Shown here piece after piece: positions 54,400-64,000 of a stretch of 64,000 nt of DNA. How positions within the stretch are numbered: the stretch's first letter is position 1; every line of letters starts with the position of its first letter. Made by a program: the position numbers and the translations under genes. Source of the DNA: Saussurea involucrata (lineage: Eukaryota > Streptophyta > Magnoliopsida > Asterales > Asteraceae). The notes under the pieces were generated by a model that was given only the letters and a program-made list of their open reading frames with translations, had not been told where the DNA came from and did no database searches. The stretch spans positions 35,281,870-35,345,869 of the forward strand of contig CM066317.1 of NCBI GenBank assembly GCA_033807775.1, in the 5' to 3' direction.

Positions 54400-57300
54400 T
54401 TATTCTAGGTTGATCATGCCCACACTTGTTACCAAAAAGGTGAATCTACCCACATCAAAAGCTTTTGTGAATAGATCAGCAAACTGGTCATTTGTATGAA
54501 CTTTAGCAACTTGAATCAATTTCTTTTCATTACAGTCTCTAATAAAGTGATACCTGATCTCTATGTGCTTTGTTTTTGAGTGCTTGACAGGATTATTAAC
54601 AATGCTTATAGCACTGTTGTTATCAATGAAGATTGGAGTGTGAAGAAATGTTACCCCATAGTCCAACATCTGATTCTGAATCCATAGAACCTGAGAGCAG
54701 CAGCTTGCATCAGCTATGTACTCAGCTTCTGTAGTGGATAAGGACACCGTGGTTTATTTCTTACACTGCCATGATACAAGTCTTGTACCCAAAAACTGAC
54801 ATCCACCTGAAGTAGACTTCCTATCCATGTTGGCTCCACCCAAATCACTATCTGAATATGCAAGCAAGTCAAAAGAGGATTCATAAGGATACCAGAGACC
54901 TAATCTAGGTTGCCCTTTTAAGTATCTGAATATTCTCTTGACTGCATGAAGGTGTGATTGCTTAGGAGAAACCTGAAATCTGGCACATACACATACTGGA
55001 AACATAATGTCAGGTCTAGAGGCTGTGAGATACATGAGTGAACCAATCATTGATCTGTAATGATGGACATCCACATCCTCCCCCTCAAGATCTGCAGTGA
55101 TCTGTTTATGTGTTTCCATTGGTGTGCTTGCTGGCTTTGAGTCTGTTAAACCAAACTTGTCCAGGATGTCTTTCACATACTTGGATTGGCTAATAAAAAT
55201 CCCATCTTTCCTCTGTTTTACCTGAAGCCCAAGAAAGAATGTAAGTTCTCCCATGGAACTCATCTTGAAGCTTTTGTGCATCAATTCTTCAAACTCTTTA
55301 CACATTTGATCATTGGTGGATCCAAAGATGATGTCATCCACATAGATCTGAACAAGTAATGTACCTCTCTTTCTCCTCTTGATAAACAGGGTCTTGTCAA
55401 TTACTCCTCTTTCAAAGTCATTTTTCAAGAGATAGGTAGACAGAGTGTCATACCATGCTCTTGGGGCTTGATGCAAACCATAAAGAGCCTTCTTCAGCTT
55501 GTATACTCTGTCAGGGTGCAATGGATTCTCAAATCCAGGGGGTTGACAGACATATACTTCTTCCTCAATACATCCATACAGAAAAGCACTTTTGACATCC
55601 ATTTGGTACACTTTGAACTTCATGTATGAGGCATAGGCTAGAAATAGCCTGATTGCCTCAATCCTTGCCACAGGAGCAAAGACTTCCTCATAATCTATTC
55701 CTTCTTCCTGAGTGTACCCTTGTGCAACCAGTCTTGCTTTGTTTCTGATCACAATCCCTCTGTCATCCTTCTTGTTCCTGAAAATCCACTTGGTGCCAAT
55801 TGCTCTATGACCTTTTGGAAGGTCTACCAAGTCCCAAACATCCTGTAATTTGAACTGTAGCAGCTCCTCTTGCATTGCCTCTATCCAGCTTGGATCTTTC
55901 ATAGCATCATAAGCCTTTTTGGGTTCAATCTGGGATAAAAAGCAAGATAGAACAGTATTAACTGTATTCTGTTGATCTTGAATTTCTTGAAGTCTGCTTT
56001 GCTTTCTGGTCATCATGGGAGAAGCTATGTCTCCAATTACCAACTCAGGAGGATGGTTTTTCTGAGTTCTTGTGGGATGACCAGGTTCCTCTTGTATGTT
56101 CACATCCAGATTTGACTCATTTAAGTCTGGATCTACTGCTGCTTCTTCAGTCACTTCAGACTCTCTGGAATTTGATCTTGAAGGCTGTTCTTCCTCTACT
56201 CTTCTATCTTCTTCATTCTGAATGGGTTCAGCCTCTTCTTGTAGTTCACAGAATTCAACAGGATCAATGGAAGGGAGGGGAAATATCACAGATTGAATTC
56301 TGTGTTCTGATGATGGTGTATCCCTTTGTCCTGCATATACATCACTACTGAAACCCAAAGAATTAGTGAGTGAATCAATGTCAAATAGCCAATTAGGACC
56401 TGAACCAATAGGATTTGGTGTGTTCTCATTGCATTTGACATTGTCACTTTCTTCAATTATTCTAGAAGAGGTATTAAAAACTCTGTAAGCCTTACTCTGA
56501 GATGAATACCCAACAAGAAAACCATCATCTGCTTTGCTATCAAACTTACCTAAGTGATATTTGGTATTGAGAATGGTACAAGGACATCCAAATGGTTTGA
56601 AAAATCCAATATATGGTTTCTTTTTATTGAAAAGCTCATAAGGTGTCTTGTTTTTAGGCTTTACCACTAAAACTCTGTTTTGAACATAGCAGGCACTATT
56701 AACTGCTTCTGCCCAAAAAGTAATTGGTAACTTTGAATCAGCTAACAGAGATCTAGCAGCCTCAATTAGTGTCCTATTCCTTCTCTCAGCAACACCATTT
56801 TGTTGTGGAGTCCTAGGAGCACTGTATTGTCTCTCAATTCCTTTTTCTTCACAAAAGGTGTTTAGATCAAAATTTTTAAACTCAGTTCCATTATCTGATC
56901 TAATGACTTTCACTCTTTGATTTGATTGGTTTTCAATTTTGAGAATAAAAGATTTGATCAGTCCACTTGTCTCATCTTTAGTTCTCAGAAAATATACCCA
57001 AGTAAATCTAGAGTAATCATCAACAATAACTAAGCAGTATGATTTCTTGCCAATACTCATCACATTAGTAGGACCAAACAGATCCATATGTAACAGTTGA
57101 AGAGGATTTGAGATAGAGTTTATCTCTTTGGACTTATGAGAAGTTTTGTGTTGTTTGCCTTTGAGACAAGCAACACAATGATCATCACATGAATAGACTT
57201 TGGATGGCAAACCCCTTACAAGGTTATTCTTAACAAGTTTATTCATTGTTTTAAAGTTCATGTGACACATCCTTCTGTGCCAAAGTGATGATTCATCCAA

Positions 57301-57735
57301 AGAAGCTTTTGAAACTAAACAATTTAGGGATGAATCAGATGATACACTTTCCAAATCTAAACAATAAACATTATCCTTCCTAGGAGTTCTCAGAAGTATC
57401 ATGTTTTCATCAACCACTTTGTATCCAGGAGCAAGGATAATACATTCAGAATCAGTAAACAATATGCTATGCTTCTTGTCACAAACCTGTGATACACTTA
57501 ACAGGTTGTATCTCAATTGTTCAACATAGTACACATCTTCAAAGGTCATCTTACCCTTTGAAACATCACCCTTACCACTTATCTTTCCACCAGCAGGATT
57601 ATCCCCAAAAGCAACATGTCCTCCATCAATCTTTTTGAAATTTTTGAGGCAGGCCATGTTACCTGTCATGTGCCTTGAGCAACCACTATCAACATGCCAA
57701 ATGCTCTTCCCCTTGAGCTGTTGGTTGCCCTGCAC
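54400..57735 (-). pseudogene. pol: Element E pol: protease, integrase, RT, RNase H, one nonsense codon
   Basis: Copia Pol in the order protease (HVDSGCSRHMTG), GAG-pre-integrase (LWHRRMCHMNF), integrase (catalytic Asp in LLHMDLFGP, Asp in RSDNGTEF, Glu in NGVAERRNR), RT (YVDDIIFGS) and RNase H (DSDLGG, STTEAEY, KTKHIEIRYHF). The frame is open except for a TAA at 54754-54756 inside RNase H, explained by a single C-to-T change. The pol frame has no ATG at its start and lies in a different frame from gag, so it needs a frameshift or splicing to be translated with Gag. A short linker between integrase and RT also contains the GCAGTATTAAC-like motif. Confidence 0.93.
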
Positions 57736-57746
57736 ATCAAGATAAA

Positions 57747-60428
57747 TCAGTTAGTTTTATTGGGAACCCAAGCCGAAGTGGTCTTGGGTTTTCCTTGCTC
57801 ATCAAAGTACTTACACTGGGTTTTGATGAGATTTTCAAATTTAGGTACTGCAGTACTGGAGTACTTTGTCAAAATTATTGGTGTAGCAGCACTAGAAGCA
57901 GTATTAACCTCAGAAGTACTAACAGTGCTAGCAGTACTAATACTGGGAGCAGCAGTATTGTTAGCAGCAGTATCAGCAGTACTAACAGAGGTAGCAGTAT
58001 TAACAGAGTTAACACTGCTAGAAGCAGTATTAACAGAGTTAACACTGCTAGCATCAGTACTATCTGAAGAAGAAGCACTAAAAGTGTTAGCAGCACTAAC
58101 ATTGCTAGCAGCACTAACTTTGGAATGATTACTAGCAGTATTAACACTGCTAGCAGCACCAACTTTTGAAGCAGTACTAACAGTGTTAGCAGTACTAACA
58201 CTGCTAGCAGCAGTATTGTTTTTAGTGCCTTTTGGAACCCACATAGTACCACATTCCTTTTCAGTCGTTTTCTTTATGTGGCTTTTGGGTTTATCTTGTT
58301 TCTTGGCCACATTTTTCTTTGCAGGCTTCCTATAACCAGAGGATTTTTGAAAACTTCTTTGTAAACTTCTCTTTTGGTTAATAGGATTAAAGTAACAGTA
58401 TTTGGCAAGATGGTTCAATTTGCCACAAATAAAGCAAGGTTTTGGTCTGTTAATCTTTTTCAGATCAACTCCTTGCCTTAGTGCCCACTGGTTATTCCAG
58501 TTCCTTTGATTTCCCCTCTGATTATCATGTTTTTGGGGCTTGTTCTCTTTAGATTTCCTGCAAGAACACTGTTCACAAGTATTAGAGTTCACAACTGTGG
58601 TCTGTGTGTAATGAACTCCCTTTTCCTTTTCAGTCCTTTTGATCTCATTGTTCTTAACACATGGACTTTCACATTCCTCATCAGATTCTACTTTGTCAGT
58701 CTCATCCTCAACAACTACTTTATCTAATGGATCTACTTCAATGGCTCCTTTAGGTAAGTCCTTCCTATCCTTGGTTTCTAATAGGTCTGACTTAGGAGGG
58801 ATGTAGTTGTTGTTATAGGGTGGAGGTGTGGCATTATACCCTAGGCCTGTTTTCACCTTACCATGGACTTGAGCATTTATTATTGTGTCCATGGCTTTAG
58901 ATGCCTTTGAAAACTTTTCAACATCAGCTTTAACTTTCTTAAGTTCTTCTGTTAATTTCCCACACTCTTCCCTAGACTCTTTTAATTGGAACTCAAGATC
59001 ACCTTTTTCCCACTTCCAGTAGTTAGTATCATATGAATGTTGAAGTTCATTGGCTTGAAAGGCCCTAATCTGTTCTTCAAACCTCTCAACAATCAACACA
59101 TAGTCTCTTCTATCCTTTTCTAACCTTTTAAGATCATCACACATACCCTGATTGTGATCTCTATACCTTTTAACAGTGTCTATACAAGCTTGAGTACAGA
59201 GATTAGATTTTACCTCAGTGGGAAGATCTGAAACTTCAACCATAAGAGCTTGATTTTGAATGGCTTCTTCTGCTTGGTCACTCCAGTCAAATCCCATTCC
59301 TTGTTGAGAAACAAGAGCTTGAATGGAGTTTCTGTTTTGATTGGAACTTCCAGCCTGAGTTTGTTGATGGCTGTTGTGAGATGTTCCTCCTCTGCATTCC
59401 CTGGCAAAGTGTCCCATCTTGTGACACTTGTAGCATTCAACTTTGGATTTGTCAAATCCAGCACCATCCTCTCTTCTTTGGGAAAAATTGTTTCTCCCTG
59501 TCCTCTTAATGAATCTCTTCACCCTCATAGACAGCATAGCCATCTGCCATTTGATGTCCATCTCTTCAAGGTCATCAGCATTAACCTGTTCTAAATCATC
59601 ATTAATCAAAGAGGAATTTACATGACTAGAAAAGAAAGCTTCTAGTACTGAATCTTTTGATTTTTCCTGATTGATTGAACCAGCAGCACTAACTGAACCA
59701 TCAGTACTAACTGATTCATGGTTAGCAGTAGAATCAGGTGATGCTGAAAGAAGTGCAGCATTATGAACATATCCAGAGGGCTTCCTTTTGGCTTCAACCT
59801 CTGATTCAAAGATTCTAAGATCATTGTACAGATCATCAAGTTCCTTATCTTCCAGTTGGTCATTCTGTCTGAAGGACACAGTGTACATGGTCCATTCCTC
59901 ACCTAGGGATCTTAGAAACTTCCTATTCACATCATCAGGCTCCATATGAACACCAACAGTAGCCAACTCTCCAATCAACTTATTGAATATATCAAAAGTT
60001 TGAGTCATAGACTCATTCTTGGTAGAAGTAAAGTTTTCATACTGTTGCTTGAGAATTGCCTTCTGATTTCTCTTTGTGCTCTTTGTTCCAGTGAATCTCT
60101 TCTCCAAGGCATTCCATAAGATTTGAGCATCAGAACAGTGATGGAATTGATGCTGATATTCATTGGGAATAGCCAAAAGCAGAGTGCTTAAGGTTTTCAT
60201 CTCTGTCTGTCTGACCTTTCTTTCTGCATCTGTCTTTGGTGGGGGTCTTTTGCCATCTGCTCCTACTCTTCCTTCAGCACATGGACCATTCTCAATGATA
60301 TCCCAGATGGAATAATCAGTAAGCAGAATGTACTGCTTGATTCTAATTTTCCACATGTCAAATTCATTGGGTCTGAGCATCGGAACCTTAGATACAAGAG
60401 TACTGTTTGATTCAAAAGAATTTTCCAT
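57747..60428 (-). CDS. gag: Element E gag, 893 aa
   Basis: Copia-type Gag from the ATG at 60428. The N-terminal 230 residues are a UBN2/Retrotran_gag_2-type domain (NEFDMWKIRIKQYILL, ILWNALEKRFTGTKSTKR). Two CCHC knuckles: CYKCHKMGHFAREC (about 331-344) and CFICGKLNHLAKYC (about 664-677). A probable coiled coil lies between (about 430-520). The C-terminal 150 residues are a Ser/Ala/Thr/Asn/Val-rich repeat (VNTA, SAAS), encoded largely by the element's own GTTAATACTGC motif. The tail ends AWVPNKTN just before a CTAAC and a TGCAG/G acceptor-like site. The frame is intact. As in element A, this is a very long gag. Confidence 0.92.
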   Translation of the reverse strand: MENSFESNSTLVSKVPMLRPNEFDMWKIRIKQYILLTDYSIWDIIENGPCAEGRVGADGKRPPPKTDAERKVRQTEMKTLSTLLLAIPNEYQHQFHHCSDAQILWNALEKRFTGTKSTKRNQKAILKQQYENFTSTKNESMTQTFDIFNKLIGELATVGVHMEPDDVNRKFLRSLGEEWTMYTVSFRQNDQLEDKELDDLYNDLRIFESEVEAKRKPSGYVHNAALLSASPDSTANHESVSTDGSVSAAGSINQEKSKDSVLEAFFSSHVNSSLINDDLEQVNADDLEEMDIKWQMAMLSMRVKRFIKRTGRNNFSQRREDGAGFDKSKVECYKCHKMGHFARECRGGTSHNSHQQTQAGSSNQNRNSIQALVSQQGMGFDWSDQAEEAIQNQALMVEVSDLPTEVKSNLCTQACIDTVKRYRDHNQGMCDDLKRLEKDRRDYVLIVERFEEQIRAFQANELQHSYDTNYWKWEKGDLEFQLKESREECGKLTEELKKVKADVEKFSKASKAMDTIINAQVHGKVKTGLGYNATPPPYNNNYIPPKSDLLETKDRKDLPKGAIEVDPLDKVVVEDETDKVESDEECESPCVKNNEIKRTEKEKGVHYTQTTVVNSNTCEQCSCRKSKENKPQKHDNQRGNQRNWNNQWALRQGVDLKKINRPKPCFICGKLNHLAKYCYFNPINQKRSLQRSFQKSSGYRKPAKKNVAKKQDKPKSHIKKTTEKECGTMWVPKGTKNNTAASSVSTANTVSTASKVGAASSVNTASNHSKVSAASNVSAANTFSASSSDSTDASSVNSVNTASSSVNSVNTATSVSTADTAANNTAAPSISTASTVSTSEVNTASSAATPIILTKYSSTAVPKFENLIKTQCKYFDEQGKPKTTSAWVPNKTN
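57890..58215. repeat. Motif array inside the gag coding sequence of element E
   Basis: About a dozen copies of GCAGTATTAAC, GCAGTACTAAC, GCAGCACTAAC and close variants, kept in frame and encoding the low-complexity C-terminal Gag linker. Confidence 0.9.
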
Positions 60429-60456
60429 AATGACTGTAGAATTCTAAGAAACACTT

Positions 60457-60468
60457 GCTCTGATACCA
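60457..60468 (-). promoter_or_regulatory. Primer-binding site of element E (initiator tRNA-Met type)
   Basis: The minus strand reads TGGTATCAGAGC, two bases inside the 5' LTR. Confidence 0.95.
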
Positions 60469-60470
60469 CT

Positions 60471-61194
60471 TGTCAGGATCGAATCTTAACAAGACAATAA
60501 ACACTTAGAATTCAGAATTAAAGAATCTGCGGAAAAGAACTTTAATTCTCACAATCAAGAACAATGTAACAGAAAATTCACAATTTTGTATTCACTGTTT
60601 TGAATCACAATATTAACAACCAAACCTCAATCTTGTTGAACAGGCTCAACAAGACGACTTCTACTTCTCTAGAAATAGGGTTCTTACACCTTGAGGTTAA
60701 TTCTCTCTTGAATCAATATCGAATTCTATTTCACACGTATATTAACTCGTCTATCATCTATATTCTAATAGCTATCTATCAATACTATTTATACAAGAAT
60801 AATTACAAGATAACTATCAAAAATAACTTGATCTTCTAAATCTTCGTTAAACATATCTTGATCAATTCCTTCTTTGTCTCCAAAAGTATCGCATACCAAA
60901 CTTATCAAGTCAGCAGTATTAACCTTCATTCTTCATGAGCAGTACTAACAATCTTCAGCAGTATTAACCAATTTCATCTCCAGCAGTATTAACATTCTAG
61001 CAGTAGTAACCTTGTCTAGCAGTAGTAACCTTGACTTGCAGTAGTAACTGTGTCTAGCAGTAGTAACTTCGTCTAGCAGTAGTAACCTTGTCTAGCAGTA
61101 GTAACTTCACATAAGCAGTATTAATGAAGAACTGGCAGTAGTAAAATTGTCTTGGCAGTACTAACCACACTTAGCATATCTTCAGTTCCCAACA
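60471..61194 (-). repeat. 5' LTR of element E
   Basis: 724 bp, with about two differences from 50188-50911. U3 (61194 leftwards) begins with about 13 GCAGTAxTAAC units (60910-61170), followed by TATAAATAG on the minus strand (60785-60793). The order array, then TATA box, is that of an enhancer and core promoter. Confidence 0.95.
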
Positions 61195-62249
61195 CAAACT
61201 TTAGAATCATCTCAAGTTCAAGTTTAATATATTGCATTTTCTTTATTTATTGTCTTTTATAATTTCTTGCATTTACATTAAGTCATTTAAATTCTTGTCA
61301 TTTATATTCAGTCATTTAATTTATGCATTTCAATTCCGTCGTTTATATTTCTTGTATTTTACATTTCAGTATGAGTAGCTAATTTTAATTAGCTTGGGTG
61401 TGAGACAAAAAGGGTGAGTATTTAAACCAACGTAAAGTGGACATCGTTTCTCAATAACGATGCTCCATTATTTCATTTAAGTTTTATAAATCTAAGAACA
61501 TTCTTGACGACTTGATCACTTGAAAAGTGTTAAAGTGCCATGGACTTAGGAATGAGCCATTGATATGCACGTCAACTCAATGACATTGGGGGTATACTTG
61601 GAAGAGTTACTTACAAAGGATTTTGTTTTCAATGTTTTTCAAATTGATTATTCTCGACGAGTTGATCACTAGTCAAGGTGGTAAAGTGTAGTGGATTCAG
61701 GAATGAGCCACTTAGAACACGTCAACTTGAATGATATGAGAATCGGCTCGGAAGAGTGATTTTTAGACAAAGGAATTTGCTAAATCTATACATTTTGAGA
61801 ACTCCGTTTGACACTCGACTGGTCTTGATACTTCATAGGAATATGTTGATTGATAGCTAAACAAAAGTGCAACGGTGAGAATCCGGAAGGATCACTCTCA
61901 AAATGGATAATGGAATTAGTTGTTGACTGACACATGCTGCCAGCATTGCTACAACGTTGGTTCACAGAAAGTTGTGTTTATATACTCACCCCAAGTCTTG
62001 TACCCTTTCTTTCCTTGTTAATCATCTTAGTTCAAGATAAATCAAACAAATCAATCTTTTCAAAATCGCCATCTGAAATCATTTCTTTCTTCAACTTTTA
62101 AATAAACTTTTTAATCCAATCTCTGTGGGACGATAACTGGTATTTTACCACTTTATTACTTGAAAGACGATATTAGATCTCATTGTATACGTGCTTTGAG
62201 GTTTAATTAGCACACGTCTATAGGTGTATTCAAAGCACTGTCAAGTTTT

Positions 62250-62267
62250 TGGCGCCGCTGCCAGGGA
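62250..62267 (+). promoter_or_regulatory. Primer-binding site of element F (tRNA-Asp type)
   Basis: TGGCGCCGCTGCCAGGGA, the primer-binding sequence characteristic of Athila/Tat-type Gypsy elements, just after the LTR end. Confidence 0.9.
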
Positions 62268-62350
62268 TTGGCAAGCTAAAAGTTTTTTTTAAAAGTTTTA
62301 AAACGATTTGATTTTTTTAACACCATTCGGGTTTCAAGTGAGTGTGGTGT

Positions 62351-63963
62351 ATGCCACGGGGAGAATTTTTCGAATTAGATCCGGACATAGAAAGAACCCT
62401 TCGTCATAGAAGGAGACTTCAAAGATCTACCAATCCTAGAAATCTTCCTAATATGGATGCACCACCGGGATTCGAAATTATACCACCTAGACCACCGGTC
62501 TTAGAAATAAGACCACCACCTCTAGAGAATCAAATGAGACCCCCACTTTGAGAAAATCTACGGGCACCACCCTTTTTTAGGAATCCACAACCGATCTTTG
62601 TAAATCCACCGGAACAACCAAATCAACCACCAGTTCATGAAACTGATGATAGTGAATCTCATGGTGATAATGAGAGAAATGAACCATTAAACATTATTGA
62701 TTTGGCAAACTCAAAAGATGGTCGAATCATGGACTATGCCATCCCTAATTTCGAGCAATTGAACTCAGGGATTGTACGACCCCATCTAGATACCATCCAT
62801 TTTGAACCAAAACCTATCATGTTCCATATGTTGCAAGCTAATGGACAATTTGTCGGATTACCATTGGAGGATCCACATTCACATTTAAAATCTTGTATGG
62901 AGATCACCGATATTTTTCTGATTCCTGGGGTATCTCTGGATGCCTTAAGACTCACCTTGTTCCCATTCTCTTTAAGGGACCGGGCAAAAATATGGTTCAA
63001 CTCATTAGCACCAGGTTCAGTACCATCATGGAATGACATGGCTGAAATTTTTTTGCGAAAATATTTTCCACCTACCCGGAATGCATGGGAAAGGTTTAAG
63101 GAATTTGTATGTTCAAACAAATGGACGATGAAGCAATTCCAGATGCATGGGAAAGGTTTAAGGAATTGTTAAGGAAATGCCCTCACCATGGCATTCCTTA
63201 CTGTATTCAACTCGAGACATTTTACAATGGGCTTAGTCCCAATGATAAACAAATGCTTGATGCGACATCAGGAGGGGCCTTTACTTCCAATACCTACAAT
63301 ACCGGGTTTGAAATTCTTGAAAAGATCCTAGAAAATAATGGACAATGGGTTGACCCAAGGGCTCCAACCCAAAAGAAGACTGCTGGAATGCATGATGTAG
63401 ATGCATACACTGCACTAACAGCTCATCTTGCTTCCATGACTAATATGCTTAAAAATATAACTACCCGTCAAGGAGCACAGTCAATTGTTACTACACCCAC
63501 TCCAGCAGTCCTCTCAGTGCAATGTGTTTGTTGTAGTGGGGACCACTCTTATGAACATTGTCCTCACAATTATGAATCAGTAAACTTTGTTCAAAACAGA
63601 AATGGTTACCACTCCAACAATTACAATGCCAGTTGGAAACAACATCCAAATTTTTCATGGAACAACCCATGTTTAAATCTACTTGAAACCAAGCCACAAA
63701 GAAATTCAAAATTTCAAACTCAACATCATGCAAGCAACTCTCAAACTCACCAAAACCATCATAATCAGAATTTCCAAAACAACAAACCACCTTTTCAAAA
63801 CAAATCATCCTCACAAACAGAGTCATCATCTTCCTTGGAAGCAGTGTTGAAGAGTTTTATGACACAAACTCAAAATTCCATTACTCAAACTAATGTTTCT
63901 TTAAGAAATCTTGAGACACAAGTCAATCAACTTGCTCTTAGCCAAAGTAACAGACCGGCATGA
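62351..63963 (+). pseudogene. gag: Element F gag (Athila/Tat-type), broken
   Basis: Plus-strand Gypsy Gag starting at the ATG at 62351 (MPRGEFFELDPDIERTLRHR). Proline-rich N terminus; Retrotrans_gag domain at about 62870-63300 (FSLRDRAKIWFNSLAPGS, LETFYNGLSPNDKQM); CCHC-like knuckle CVCCSGDHSYEHC near 63520; Gln/Asn/Ser-rich tail. Breaks: a TGA at 62549-62551, a frameshift at about 63,080-63,115 caused by local duplication of a stretch encoding WERFKEF in place of the expected sequence, and a TGA at 63961-63963. Sequence similar to continuing gag follows the last stop to the window edge. The element is dead. Confidence 0.85.
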
Positions 63964-64000
63964 ACTTTGCCTAGTAATACAGAAGTTCCAAAATCTTTAG

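Larger units (their letters stand above)
50188..61194 (-). mobile_element. Element E: young SIRE-like Ty1/copia with an extra ORF
   Basis: An 11.0-kb minus-strand element with 724-bp LTRs differing at about two sites, a primer-binding site, a polypurine tract and perfect CAAAC duplications (50183-50187 and 61195-61199). Order in transcription direction: 5' LTR, gag (60428-57747), pol (about 57735-54400), a repeat array (53910-54290), an extra ORF (53766-50974), 3' LTR. An ORF between pol and the 3' LTR is the position of the envelope-like ORF in SIRE-type elements. One nonsense codon in RNase H is the only visible lesion. It sits inside the 5' LTR of element F. Confidence 0.95.
48646..62243 (+). 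repeat. Element F 5' LTR, broken up by insertions
   Basis: The LTR ends at CACTGTCA (62243), six bases before an Asp-tRNA-type primer-binding site. Its native sequence is seen at 48646-48688, 50018-50182 and 61200-62243; the rest is a hAT-type MITE and element E, and the solo LTR at 46722 cuts it further left. A TATAAATA box lies at 50125-50132. Two tandem copies of about 160 bp (ATTCTTGACGACTTGATCACT-like start) fill about 61500-61780. The left edge is not determined. Confidence 0.65.
62244..64000 (+). mobile_element. Element F internal region, Athila/Tat-like Ty3/gypsy, truncated by window
   Basis: It begins at the tRNA-Asp-type primer-binding site and contains a degenerate gag. Pol and the 3' LTR lie beyond the right edge. 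It is the oldest layer of the 46.7-64 kb nest, since three other elements have inserted into its 5' LTR. Confidence 0.85.

Overview
This is nuclear DNA of a flowering plant, most probably a eudicot of the daisy family (Asteraceae). It is AT-rich, has almost no host genes, and is built from nested LTR retrotransposons and small DNA transposons. The initiator-tRNA-Met primer-binding sites, SIRE-type Copia elements, a Tekay-like chromovirus, an Athila-like element, a tRNA-derived SINE and many MITEs are all typical of plants. The family-level guess rests on remembered resemblance of the extra ORF at 51.0-53.8 kb to proteins from daisy-family genomes, so it is inference.

Layout, with elements named A to F. 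1-3894: end of a SIRE-like Copia on the minus strand (A), cut by the window edge. 3995-7032: a Harbinger-type MITE, a candidate solo LTR and a SINE with a 13-bp target duplication. 7033-16998: a four-level nest: CACTA-like repeats hold a solo LTR (7393-16886), which holds a hAT-type MITE (7657-16311), which holds an intact, very young SIRE-like Copia (B, 7800-15801). 17620-25199: a hAT-type element split by a decayed Copia (C, 18073-24802). 25.2-32.4 kb: a second SINE, a foldback element, a 1.65-kb DNA transposon carrying an OTU cysteine-protease-like ORF, the only convincing host gene (a membrane-anchored calmodulin-like protein, 30184-30780) and a palindrome-rich MITE. 32395-42799: two related Harbinger MITEs, the second split by a Tekay-like Gypsy (D, 33424-42694). 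43090-44354: a hAT-type MITE. 46.7-64 kb: an Athila-like Gypsy (F, plus strand), whose 5' LTR holds a Tekay-type solo LTR, a hAT-type MITE and an 11-kb young SIRE-like Copia (E, 50188-61194) with an extra ORF downstream of pol. The gag of F runs off the right edge.

Most boundaries were fixed by matching target-site duplications: B GGTGT, C CTTGA, D CGGTA, E CAAAC, solo LTRs GTATA and AAGAC, hAT-type GTCATTGA, GTTATAGG, GGCAAGGG and ACTATTTG. The order of insertion can therefore be read directly.

The most interesting signals concern retroelement expression. D has a 74-nt GT-AG intron between gag and protease whose removal restores one continuous frame. E has a strong splice acceptor just before its extra ORF, and A and E have acceptor-like sequence at the gag/pol junction. 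Two LTRs carry striking element-specific arrays: six copies of the perfect palindrome GCGGTATACCGC in B, and a GCAGTATTAAC-type motif in E that also recurs in its spacer and inside its coding sequence.
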